DNA of 58,324 bases, from positions 1 through 58,324 of the forward strand of contig DWXE01000007.1 of assembly GCA_019119355.1 (NCBI GenBank). Reading direction: 5' to 3'. The notes beneath the pieces are model-generated. The model did no database searches. It was not told where the DNA came from and saw only the letters and a list, made by a program, of their open reading frames with translations. How positions within the stretch are numbered: the stretch's first letter is position 1; each line of letters begins with the position of its first letter. The translations under genes and the position numbers were made by a program. Below are positions 25,343 to 32,879 of the stretch, piece after piece. The DNA is from Candidatus Eisenbergiella merdigallinarum (lineage in GTDB: Bacteria; Bacillota; Clostridia; Lachnospirales; Lachnospiraceae).

Positions 25343-26671
25343 ATGGATGATCGAAAGATGTGCAGCCGGATTCAGGAATCCTGCGCTCATGCGAAGAAAA
25401 ATTCCGTGGACCGGCTGAAACGATGTTATGAAGCGCTGGGACGCCCCGGAAGCGGCAGCAAAATCCTGCACGTGGCGGGGACCAACGGCAAGGGATCCGT
25501 CTGCGCATATCTGAACAGCGTCCTGACGGGCGCGGGCCATCGGGTGGGGATGTTCACGTCTCCCCACCTGGTGACGATGCGGGAGCGTTTTTTGCTGTGC
25601 GGGCGGATGATCGGGGAGGAAACCTTCGGCCGGCTGTACGATGATCTGCGCGAAAAAATGAGGCGTCAGGGGGACGGCGCCCCGGAGCTGACGTTTTTCG
25701 AGACCCTGCTGTTCGTATTCCTGCTCTGGATGGAGGAGGAAAAGCCGGAGTTCATCGTGCTGGAAGCAGGGATCGGCGGAGGCCGGGACGCTACGGCCAT
25801 CGTGGAAAATCCGGCCGTCACCGTCATCACGAGGATCGGCCTGGATCATTGTGTATATCTCGGAAATACCCTGGAGGAGATCGCCGCGCAGAAGGCGGGG
25901 ATTATGAAGCCGGGCGTGCCCGCGGTCTGCTGGGACACCTCCCCGGAGGTGACGCGCGTTTTTTCCAAAAAAGCGGAAGAATTGTCCGCAATCCTGATTC
26001 CCGTGTCGAAAAACGAGGTCGCTTTCTCAAAAATCAGGCAAAATAGCGTTGATTTTTTCCTGGAGTCTGCGTATTATAATGATATTGAAGCCTGTCTGCC
26101 CGCTCCCGCCCTGTATCAGGCGGAGAACGCGGCGCTGGCGGTGAGAGCCCTGGAGCGGCTTGCCGTATCGCCGCCGCTGACCGGAAGGCAGGTGGAAGCA
26201 GGGCTGTCCGCCATGCGGATCAGCGCCCGGATGGAAGAGATCCTGCCGGGCGTTTTTCTGGATGGGGCCAACAATCCGGACGGGATCCGCGCTTTTATAA
26301 GGAGCGTGGCGGCCCGGAGGACGAAGGGGAAGAGGCTGCTCTTATTCGGCGCTGCAGCGGACAAGGATACCCGGGAGATGGCGGAGCTTCTCCGGGAATC
26401 GGGACTGTTTGACCGGGCGGCGGTGACGGCCATCGACAGCGGGCGCAGCATGGACCTGAGGCAGCTTTCGGAGATCCAGAAGATCCTGGAAGGCGGGAGA
26501 GAAGGAGGGCAGGAGCCCTTTCCGCGCTCGGATCTGGCCCTGGAATGGCTGCTGCAGCTGGCAGGCGGCATGGAAGCTGAGATCTATATCGCCGGATCCC
26601 TCTACCTGGCGGGCGAAATCGTCCGGCTGGCGGAGGAGGGACGGGAAGTTCATGGAGGTTATCATGATTAA
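25343..26671 (+). CDS. folC: Folylpolyglutamate synthase/dihydrofolate synthase
   Basis: Adds glutamate to folates (and to dihydropteroate in bifunctional members), retaining cofactors in the cell. It has 442 aa. The ATP-binding loop is HVAGTNGKGSV near residue 45. The Mur-ligase-like central motif is LEAGIGGGRDATAIVENP, followed by TRIGLDH. The C-terminal domain contains FLDGANNPDG. It begins 14 nt after valS, a valS-folC linkage common in Firmicutes, and overlaps the next small gene by 8 nt. Confidence 0.95.
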   Translation: MDDRKMCSRIQESCAHAKKNSVDRLKRCYEALGRPGSGSKILHVAGTNGKGSVCAYLNSVLTGAGHRVGMFTSPHLVTMRERFLLCGRMIGEETFGRLYDDLREKMRRQGDGAPELTFFETLLFVFLLWMEEEKPEFIVLEAGIGGGRDATAIVENPAVTVITRIGLDHCVYLGNTLEEIAAQKAGIMKPGVPAVCWDTSPEVTRVFSKKAEELSAILIPVSKNEVAFSKIRQNSVDFFLESAYYNDIEACLPAPALYQAENAALAVRALERLAVSPPLTGRQVEAGLSAMRISARMEEILPGVFLDGANNPDGIRAFIRSVAARRTKGKRLLLFGAAADKDTREMAELLRESGLFDRAAVTAIDSGRSMDLRQLSEIQKILEGGREGGQEPFPRSDLALEWLLQLAGGMEAEIYIAGSLYLAGEIVRLAEEGREVHGGYHD

Positions 26672-26819
26672 CTTCGAAGAGGAATTGAAAAAATTTCATC
26701 CCAGCCTGGAGATCGACGAGGCGGAGGATGTGATCATAAACCACAATTTGACTGATTTCACGGATATCCTGGTGGAGATGGTCAGGGACCATGAGGAGAA
26801 GGAGAAGGCGAACAGGTAA
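26664..26819 (+). CDS. Conserved 51-residue acidic protein of unknown function
   Basis: Starts ATG at 26664, 5 nt after a GGAGG that lies inside folC, and ends TAA at 26817-26819. The sequence starts MINFEEELKKFHPSLEIDE and ends in a charged EEKEKANR tail; predicted largely helical, with no cysteines and no membrane segment. Strong ribosome-binding site, tight overlap with folC and 16-nt distance to the next gene argue that it is real. I recall similar short proteins in Lachnospiraceae, but no function is known to me. Confidence 0.72.
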   Translation: MINFEEELKKFHPSLEIDEAEDVIINHNLTDFTDILVEMVRDHEEKEKANR

Positions 26820-26835
26820 TCCGGAGGAGAATGGA

Positions 26836-28242
26836 ATGCAGTGTTATCATTGTGGCGCGCAGCTGACGGAAAAGGACTTCTGCACCAACTGCGGTGCGGA
26901 CGTTTCCAACTTCAAGAAGCTGATCAGTTTTTCGAATTATTATTATAATCAGGGACTGGAAAAGGCGCAGGTGCGGGATCTCTCCGGAGCGGTGGAGAGC
27001 CTGAAACTGTGCCTGAAACTGAATAAATACCATATCGAGGCCAGGAATCTGCTGGGGCTGGTCTATTTCGAGACCGGCGAGACGGTGGCGGCCTTAAGCG
27101 AGTGGGTCATCAGCAAGAATCTGCGCCCGGAAAAGAACGTGGTGGACGATTATATCGACACGGTGCAGAAGAGCCCCGCGCAGCTGGAGGCTTTCGCCCA
27201 GAGGAGCAGGAAGTTCAACCAGGCCCTGGCCTATTGTCAGCAGGACAGCAAGGACCTGGCGGTGATCCAGCTGAAAAAGGTGCTGTCCGACAGCCCCAGC
27301 TTCGTCCAGGCCCATCTGCTCTTGGCCCTGCTCTACATCGACGCGGGGGAATGGGAAAAGGCGAAGAAGGAGATCAACCGCTGTCTGAAGATCGACCGGG
27401 GCAACACCACGGCGCTGCGCTATCTGAAGGAAGTGGAGAGCGCACTGAAGGTGGAGGAGGAAGGGCGGATTCCCCGCAGGCAGAACCGGGAGGACGCCAT
27501 CAAATATCAGAGCGGCAACGAGACCATCATCCAGCCGGTGAACCGGATGGAGCCCAGGAAGAATACGGGCTGGCTGTGGGCGCTGCTGGCCGGCGCTGCG
27601 GCCGGGCTGGCCGTGGCCTGGTTTTTGATCCTTCCGGCGCGGATCCAGGCGGCGAAGGCCCAGCTCAACGAAAATCTGATATCGGTGGGCGAAGAGGTGG
27701 ACCGCAAGAACGCCCAGATCGACAGCCTGACCCAGCAGGTGGAATCGCTGACGCGGGAAAACGCGGACCTGACGGCTCAGACGGAGGCCCTGGCCGGCGC
27801 GGACGGCCAGATGAGCACGGTGGAAGCGCTGCTGAACGCGGCCTACATCTATATCGAGACGCCGGAAGATACGGAAGGCCTTTCCGCGGCCATCGATCAG
27901 ATCGACCGGGAGACCATGGAGAACGCGGATACCTCGGAAGCGGCCCGGAACCTGTACGCGAAGCTTCTGGAGGATACGGGGACGGATCTGGCGAACTCGT
28001 ACTATGACGCGGGCTATCAGGCGTACAGGGCCAACGACTTCGATACCGCCATCGAAAATCTGCAGAAGGCGGTGACCTACGATCCGGAGAACGAGGAGGC
28101 GTTGTTCGCCCTTGCGAACGCCTATCGTGGAAAGGGCAACAGAAGGCTGGCCATCGACACCTATGAACAGGTGATCGAGCTCTTTCCGGGGACGGAAAAG
28201 GCCAGGCAGTCTCAAAACTACATCGACGATCTGCAGGAATGA
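26836..28242 (+). CDS. Zinc-ribbon, TPR-containing membrane protein
   Basis: 468 aa. An N-terminal zinc ribbon uses Cys3, Cys6, Cys16 and Cys19 (CYHC ... CTNC). Tetratricopeptide-like repeats follow (about residues 30-210). One transmembrane helix sits near residues 246-268 (WLWALLAGAAAGLAVAWFLI), then a coiled coil with heptads (VDRKNAQIDSLTQQVESL). A second, extracytoplasmic TPR pair ends the protein (YDAGYQAYRANDFDTAIENL). The zinc ribbon and first TPR block would be cytosolic and the second outside. Such proteins often scaffold envelope complexes; no specific partner can be named. A terminator follows. Confidence 0.8.
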   Translation: MQCYHCGAQLTEKDFCTNCGADVSNFKKLISFSNYYYNQGLEKAQVRDLSGAVESLKLCLKLNKYHIEARNLLGLVYFETGETVAALSEWVISKNLRPEKNVVDDYIDTVQKSPAQLEAFAQRSRKFNQALAYCQQDSKDLAVIQLKKVLSDSPSFVQAHLLLALLYIDAGEWEKAKKEINRCLKIDRGNTTALRYLKEVESALKVEEEGRIPRRQNREDAIKYQSGNETIIQPVNRMEPRKNTGWLWALLAGAAAGLAVAWFLILPARIQAAKAQLNENLISVGEEVDRKNAQIDSLTQQVESLTRENADLTAQTEALAGADGQMSTVEALLNAAYIYIETPEDTEGLSAAIDQIDRETMENADTSEAARNLYAKLLEDTGTDLANSYYDAGYQAYRANDFDTAIENLQKAVTYDPENEEALFALANAYRGKGNRRLAIDTYEQVIELFPGTEKARQSQNYIDDLQE

Positions 28243-28268
28243 GCCTGCATCGACAGGAAACGCACGAA

Positions 28269-28303
28269 AGAGGACACGGGAAAGAGCCATGTCCTCTTTT
28301 TTT
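28269..28303 (+). terminator. Terminator after the valS-folC-TPR operon
   Basis: AGAGGACA (28269-28276) pairs with TGTCCTCT (28290-28297), followed by a run of T. It separates this operon from spoIIAA. Confidence 0.88.
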
Positions 28304-28335
28304 GTAAAAATATCAGCGGAAAGCGGGGAGAGCGG

Positions 28336-28644
28336 ATGAAAAGACAGTTTGAGGTCATAGACCACTATTTGATGATTCGGCTTCCGGAGGAGATCGATCA
28401 TCACAGCTCGTCGGAGATTTCCAGGAGGGCGGATCACATGATCCTGGACCGGGAGGTGAACGACGTTGTTTTCGATTTTTCCGAAACGAAGTTTATGGAC
28501 AGCTCCGGGATCGGCGTGCTGGCGGGCAGATATCGGAAGATTTCCTGTTTCGGGGGAAAGGTATATGTGATACATGCGGATGAAAGGATCCGGAAAATTT
28601 TGCAGATGTCCGGATTGACGGATTTGGTGGAAATCATGGAGTAG
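28336..28644 (+). CDS. spoIIAA: Anti-sigma-F factor antagonist SpoIIAA
   Basis: STAS-domain protein that, when unphosphorylated, captures SpoIIAB and frees sigma-F in the forespore. It has 102 aa. The phosphorylated serine is in MDSSGIGVLAGRYR (Ser57, second Ser of DSSG), matching Ser58 of the Bacillus protein. It is first of the spoIIAA-spoIIAB-sigF operon, 10 nt before spoIIAB. I could not find a convincing sigma-H promoter in the 93 nt upstream, most of which is the preceding terminator. Confidence 0.96.
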   Translation: MKRQFEVIDHYLMIRLPEEIDHHSSSEISRRADHMILDREVNDVVFDFSETKFMDSSGIGVLAGRYRKISCFGGKVYVIHADERIRKILQMSGLTDLVEIME

Positions 28645-28654
28645 GAGGAAGACG

Positions 28655-29098
28655 ATGGGAAACGAAATCAAACTGGAGATGGATGCGCTGCCGGAAAACG
28701 AGGGATTCGCCCGGGTGGCCGTGGCGGCGTTCATCACGCCCTTAAACCCCACCATGGAGGAGATTTCCGACGTGAAGACAGCCGTTTCGGAAGCGGTCAC
28801 CAACGCGGTGATCCACGCCTATTCTCAGGAGGGCGGGAAGATCCGGATCCGCTGCAGCCTGGAGGGGGACCTGTTACATATGGAAGTGGAGGATTTCGGG
28901 AAGGGAATCGGGGATGTGAAACGGGCCATGGAGCCCTTGTTCACCACGCGCCCGGATCTGGAGCGCTCCGGGATGGGATTCGCGTTTATGGAAGCTTTTA
29001 TGGACGGGCTTGAGGTGGAATCCTCGCCCGGGAAGGGGACGAAGGTGATCATGGAAAAAAAGCTGGGAAACGGTCCCTGGGTGGCCTGCGAGGATTAG
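28655..29098 (+). CDS. spoIIAB: Anti-sigma-F factor and kinase SpoIIAB
   Basis: GHKL-family serine kinase that holds sigma-F inactive and phosphorylates SpoIIAA. It has 147 aa. The N box is SEAVTNAVIHAY, the G1 box is EVEDFGKGIGD and the G2 region is ERSGMGFAFMEAFMD. The family and order in the operon leave little doubt. It is spaced 3 nt from sigF. Confidence 0.96.
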   Translation: MGNEIKLEMDALPENEGFARVAVAAFITPLNPTMEEISDVKTAVSEAVTNAVIHAYSQEGGKIRIRCSLEGDLLHMEVEDFGKGIGDVKRAMEPLFTTRPDLERSGMGFAFMEAFMDGLEVESSPGKGTKVIMEKKLGNGPWVACED

Positions 29099-29101
29099 CC
29101 C

Positions 29102-29851
29102 ATGGAAGAAGTATCAGTATTGATCCAAAAGGCCCAGGCGGGGGACAGCCGGGCCAGAGACGTACTGATCGAAAAAAACCTGGGGCTGGTCCATCACATT
29201 GTGAAGCGGTTTGCAGGGAGAGGATACGATATGGAAGATCTGTTCCAGACGGGAACCATCGGCCTGATGAAAGCCATCGATCATTTCGATCTGAGCTATG
29301 ACGTGAAGTTTTCCACCTACGCCGTACCGCTGATCGCCGGGGAAATCCGCAGGTTTCTGCGGGACGACGGGATGATCCGGGTGAGCCGGACGTTGAAGGA
29401 CGCGGCCTTCCGGCTGCATCAGGCCTCCGCCGCTTTCTGGGCCCAGCAGGGCAGGGAGCCCACCCTCCGGGAACTGTGCGAAAAGGCGGGAGTATCCTAT
29501 GAGGACGCGGTGATGGCCATCGGCGCGTCGGGGGAAGTGGAATCCATCGAAAAAACGGTGTACGAAGGGGACGGAAAGGAAATCCGCCTGCTGGATCAGG
29601 TGGCGTCCAGACCGGAGGACGGGCAGTGGGAAGATTCCGAAAAGAACCGCCTGCTGGACCGGCTGCTTCTGGAACAGCTGATGGACGGGCTGACGGAGGA
29701 CGAAAGAACCCTGATCACCCTCCGCTATTATGAGGACAAGACCCAGACCCAGATCGCGAAGGAGCTGGGGATCAGCCAGGTACAGGTGAGCCGCCTGGAA
29801 AAAAGGATTCTCGTCCGGATGAGAAAATGCGCGGGGGATCGTTCTTGTTGA
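29102..29851 (+). CDS. sigF: Sporulation sigma factor sigma-F
   Basis: First forespore-specific sigma factor. It has 249 aa. Region 2 contains GYDMEDLFQTGTIGLMKAID and the -10 recognition helix FSTYAVPLIAGEIRRFLRDD. Region 4.2 is QTQIAKELGISQVQVSRLE. The ATG start is 3 nt after the spoIIAB stop, so translation is coupled. Its stop codon overlaps the start of the srtB promoter spacer. Confidence 0.97.
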   Translation: MEEVSVLIQKAQAGDSRARDVLIEKNLGLVHHIVKRFAGRGYDMEDLFQTGTIGLMKAIDHFDLSYDVKFSTYAVPLIAGEIRRFLRDDGMIRVSRTLKDAAFRLHQASAAFWAQQGREPTLRELCEKAGVSYEDAVMAIGASGEVESIEKTVYEGDGKEIRLLDQVASRPEDGQWEDSEKNRLLDRLLLEQLMDGLTEDERTLITLRYYEDKTQTQIAKELGISQVQVSRLEKRILVRMRKCAGDRSC

Positions 29852-29873
29852 TTTCGTCCCGGGGGAGTATAAT
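29845..29873 (+). promoter_or_regulatory. srtB promoter
   Basis: TTGTTG at 29845-29850, a 17-nt spacer and a perfect TATAAT at 29868-29873; the -35 lies inside the last codons of sigF. The form is sigma-A-like, not forespore-like. Confidence 0.6.
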
Positions 29874-29921
29874 AGCGTTATGCAACGCCGGTCCGAAGGC
29901 GAATCGACAAGGGGGACGAAC

Positions 29922-30746
29922 ATGTCTGATACGAAAAAGGGAAGGAACCCCGGGGCTTCCCGGAGAAAGAGGGGAAAGGGGAAACGGAAGAAACGGGCCA
30001 TGGGGGCCATGGAGCTTCTCCTGATGGGGGCGGCGCTCTGCGTGCTGGCCGTCAGCCTCTGGAAGCTCGGAGGGATTTTACTGGAATACAGGGCGGGCGC
30101 GGACGCCTATGCGGAATTGAAGGGTTACGCCCTTCTGGAGACCGAAGAGGAGGTTTCACAGGACGATTTTTTGATGATGGACGTGGATTTCGACGCCCTG
30201 GCGGCGATCAACGGGGATTTTGTCGCCTGGTTTTCCCTGCCCGTGCTGGAACTGGATTATCCCGTGGTCCAGGGAGCGGATGACGAATACTACCTGACCC
30301 ACACCTTCGAGGGAAAGGAAAACAGCGCGGGGGCCATTTTCATGGATTCCGGCGCGAATCCGGATCTGACGGATTTCAACACCTTTCTTTACGGGCACAA
30401 TATGAAAAACGGAAGCATGTTCGGGAAACTCAAACAGTTCGGCAGAGACGACCGGCTGTGCGATTCCGATCCGTATTTCTATCTGTATACGGCAGAAGCG
30501 GCTTACCGTTACAGGATCATCAGCTATTACGTGACGGCGGACGGCAGCAGCGCCTATTTTAAGCCGGCTACGCAGGAAGAATACGGGGACTATGTGCGGC
30601 AGGTGCTTTCCAGCACCCCCTATGATCCGCAGACGCCCCTGCCCGAAGGCCCCATGGTGACGCTGTCCACCTGCTACGGACAGGCGGGGAGCGTACAGCG
30701 CTTCGTGGTGCACGGAGTTCTGGAAGAGACCAGAAGGGGAGAATAG
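29922..30746 (+). CDS. srtB: Class B sortase
   Basis: Membrane-anchored transpeptidase that attaches surface proteins to peptidoglycan. It has 274 aa: a very basic N-terminus (RRKRGKGKRKKR), a transmembrane helix at about 28-52, then the sortase fold. The active site is His159 (LYGHNMKNGSMF), Cys251 in TLSTC and Arg260 in QRFVVHG. The first in-frame ATG (29880) lacks a ribosome-binding site; ATG 29922 follows GGGGGA. Class B is suggested by the YGHNMKNGSMF and TLSTC contexts. No sorting-signal substrate is encoded nearby. It is placed between sigF and spoVAA. Confidence 0.92.
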   Translation: MSDTKKGRNPGASRRKRGKGKRKKRAMGAMELLLMGAALCVLAVSLWKLGGILLEYRAGADAYAELKGYALLETEEEVSQDDFLMMDVDFDALAAINGDFVAWFSLPVLELDYPVVQGADDEYYLTHTFEGKENSAGAIFMDSGANPDLTDFNTFLYGHNMKNGSMFGKLKQFGRDDRLCDSDPYFYLYTAEAAYRYRIISYYVTADGSSAYFKPATQEEYGDYVRQVLSSTPYDPQTPLPEGPMVTLSTCYGQAGSVQRFVVHGVLEETRRGE

Positions 30747-30769
30747 GAAAGGAAAGTTCAGGCATACTA
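30741..30769 (+). promoter_or_regulatory. Forespore (sigma-G/F-type) promoter of spoVA genes
   Basis: GAATA at 30741-30745, a 17-nt spacer and CATACTA at 30763-30769, matching the sigma-G pattern GnATR - N17-18 - CATnnTA. The -35 overlaps the srtB stop codon. The spoVA genes are classic sigma-G targets. Confidence 0.7.
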
Positions 30770-30800
30770 GAAGGGAAAAGCGAAGAAAGGAAGTGCGGGA

Positions 30801-31433
30801 ATGCCGAAGGAAACGCTTTACCTGAAGCTGGAACGATGCGTCCAGATTCCCTCCTGCGACGTATACCTGAAAGATCTGGGGAAGCTGTATTGCCGGGACG
30901 GGGCCCTTCTGGCCAGGATCCGGTCGAGAAAAGTTTATACGCTGAAAGAGGAGGACGGCGGCAGGAAGGTGATCAGCGTGATGTATCTGATCGCCATGCT
31001 GCAGGCGGAATTTCCGCAGCTGGAGGTGCAGACCATCGGCGAGACGGAAGCGGTGGTCAAGCGGGTCCGGGTGGACCGCTATCCCGGAGCGCTGCAGGCG
31101 CTGAAAATCTGCTTCGTATCCGGCATCTGCTTTTTCGGCGCTTCCTTTACGATCATGACCTTTCACAACGATATCGGGATCGTCCGGGTTTTCGGGCAGA
31201 TTTATGAGATGATCACCGGCAGGGGATCCGATGGGGTGACGGCGCTGGAAATCAGCTATTCCATCGGGCTGGCGCTGGGGATCATCGTCTTTTTTAACCA
31301 CATCGGAGGAAGGCGGATCACGAAGGATCCCACCCCCATCGAGGTGGAGATGAGGGTCTATGAAAACGACGTGAACCAGGCGCTGGCGGAAACGGCCGAC
31401 CGGGAAGGGAAGGCGCTGGATGTGGACGGATGA
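30801..31433 (+). CDS. spoVAA: Stage V sporulation protein AA
   Basis: Member of the SpoVA machinery that moves dipicolinic acid into the forespore and out at germination. It has 210 aa. The N-terminal half is soluble (LYLKLERCVQIPSCDVYLKD is characteristic of SpoVAA); two transmembrane helices follow near residues 96-118 and 150-172 (KICFVSGICFFGASFTIMTF, SIGLALGIIVFF). AAAGGAAG lies 7 nt before the ATG. It is first of the three spoVA genes here. Confidence 0.88.
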   Translation: MPKETLYLKLERCVQIPSCDVYLKDLGKLYCRDGALLARIRSRKVYTLKEEDGGRKVISVMYLIAMLQAEFPQLEVQTIGETEAVVKRVRVDRYPGALQALKICFVSGICFFGASFTIMTFHNDIGIVRVFGQIYEMITGRGSDGVTALEISYSIGLALGIIVFFNHIGGRRITKDPTPIEVEMRVYENDVNQALAETADREGKALDVDG

Positions 31434-31478
31434 ATGTTTTTTCGGCCTTTGCGCATACTCAGGAGAAAGGAGGAGCGT

Positions 31479-31973
31479 ATGATCTGGCAGCAGGCATTGA
31501 TGTCCGTCCTGGGATTCGGCGCCGGGATCCTCGTGTCCGCGGGCGTTTTTACGGTTCTGTTGGCCGTGGGGCTGGTTCCGCGGTTTGCGGGCAGGACCAA
31601 CACGGGAAATAAAATATTTCTTTATGAAGAGATGATCGTGCTGGGGACTCTGGCCGGCGACTTTTTGAGCGTATTTCCGAAGTACGGTCAGATCGGGGCC
31701 TGGGTCAGGCAGCAGCTGCTGTTGGGAGCCCATACGGTGACGGTCTGGAAATGGATCGCGGGGCTGGCGGTATCCCTGTTCGGCCTGTTCGCCGGGATTT
31801 TTGTGGGCTGTCTGGCCCTGGCCATCGCGGAAATGCTGGATTCCATCCCGATTCTGACCAGGAGGATCGGGTTCCGGCACGGCCTGGGGTTTCTGGTGCT
31901 GGGCCTGGCGCTGGGAAAACTGCTGGGAAGCCTGATCTACTTCGCCTTTCATCTTTATGAAACGGGACTATGA
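31479..31973 (+). CDS. spoVAB: Stage V sporulation protein AB
   Basis: Polytopic membrane protein of the SpoVA system. It has 164 aa and about four or five transmembrane segments. The family segment VPRFAGRTNTG and the C-terminal IPILTRRIGFRHGLG stretch identify it. ATG 31479 lies 5 nt after AAGGAGG; an in-frame ATG at 31434 is too close to the previous stop and lacks a site. Confidence 0.87.
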   Translation: MIWQQALMSVLGFGAGILVSAGVFTVLLAVGLVPRFAGRTNTGNKIFLYEEMIVLGTLAGDFLSVFPKYGQIGAWVRQQLLLGAHTVTVWKWIAGLAVSLFGLFAGIFVGCLALAIAEMLDSIPILTRRIGFRHGLGFLVLGLALGKLLGSLIYFAFHLYETGL

Positions 31974-31985
31974 CAGGAGGTTTGC

Positions 31986-32441
31986 ATGGATGAAATGAAA
32001 CAGAAGGAATATCAGGACTACGTGAAACAGGTGACCCCGACGCACAGCCTGCCGGCGCAGATGGCGCGGGCTTTTCTGACGGGGGGTCTCATCTGCGTCC
32101 TGGGACAGGGGATCCTGAATTATGCGGCTTCGGCCGGCATGGATCAAAAGACCGCCGGTAGCGTCTGTTCGCTGACGCTGGTTTTGATCAGCGTGATCCT
32201 CACGGGCCTGAACATTTATCCTTCCATCACAAAATGGGGAGGGGCCGGGGCGCTGGTGCCCATTACGGGGTTCGCCAATTCGGTGGCCGCCCCGGCCATC
32301 GAATTCAAGAAAGAGGGCCAGGTATTCGGGATCGGCTGCAAGATTTTCACCATCGCCGGCCCGGTGATCCTCTACGGGATTTTTACCAGCTGGCTGCTGG
32401 GGCTGATTTACTGGCTGCTGAAGTCGCTGGGGATGCTGTAA
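31986..32441 (+). CDS. spoVAC: Stage V sporulation protein AC
   Basis: Core SpoVA membrane protein, thought to be the mechanosensitive or channel-like part for dipicolinate passage. It has 151 aa. The conserved sequences LPAQMARAFLTGGLICVLGQ and GALVPITGFANSVAAPAIEF are diagnostic. AGGAGG lies 5 nt before ATG. The genes that usually follow, spoVAD and spoVAE, are absent from this position. Confidence 0.95.
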   Translation: MDEMKQKEYQDYVKQVTPTHSLPAQMARAFLTGGLICVLGQGILNYAASAGMDQKTAGSVCSLTLVLISVILTGLNIYPSITKWGGAGALVPITGFANSVAAPAIEFKKEGQVFGIGCKIFTIAGPVILYGIFTSWLLGLIYWLLKSLGML

Positions 32442-32465
32442 AACTTTGATACGAAGGAGGAGACT

Positions 32466-32879
32466 ATGATTTTACTGGTATGTACGGATGATGCGGGCGG
32501 GATGCTGTTCAATCGCAGGCGGCAGAGTCAGGACCGGATTTTGCGGGAGAAGATCCTGTCCCTGACTGCCGGCGGGGTTTTGTGGATGAACGAATATTCC
32601 TACGGGCAGTTCCGGGACGGGACTGCGGAAGGGATCCGGGTGGACGGGGCGTTTTTGCAGAAAGCGGGAAGCGGGGAGTACTGCTTCGTGGAAGACCAGC
32701 GGATCGATCTGGCGGACGGACGGATCGAGGCGGTGATCCGCTACTGCTGGAACCGGGCGTATCCCGCCGACCTGTATTTGGACTTAGAGCAGCTGGCCGC
32801 CCGGTTCCGGCTGGTTTCCCGGGAGGAATTTGCCGGAAGCTCCCATGAAAAAATCACGAAAGAGAGATATGTGAGATGA
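32466..32879 (+). CDS. Conserved hypothetical protein, 137 aa
   Basis: A conserved small protein with the pattern MILLVCTDDAGGMLFNRRRQ ... RILREKILSL, an LWMNEYSYGQF centre and a C-terminal CWNRAYPADLYLDLE segment. No catalytic motif or membrane helix is visible. AAGGAGGAG precedes the ATG, and the last four bases overlap the start of the nuclease gene (ATGA), implying coupling. I recall Lachnospiraceae homologues sometimes labelled ribonuclease Z, but no metallo-beta-lactamase HxHxDH motif is present, so that name should not be used. Confidence 0.78.
   Translation: MILLVCTDDAGGMLFNRRRQSQDRILREKILSLTAGGVLWMNEYSYGQFRDGTAEGIRVDGAFLQKAGSGEYCFVEDQRIDLADGRIEAVIRYCWNRAYPADLYLDLEQLAARFRLVSREEFAGSSHEKITKERYVR

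Noticed and set aside
28243..28335. Possible sigma-H promoter for spoIIAA
   Set aside because: ACAGGAAAC resembles a -35 but no acceptable GAAT-type -10 lies at the right distance.
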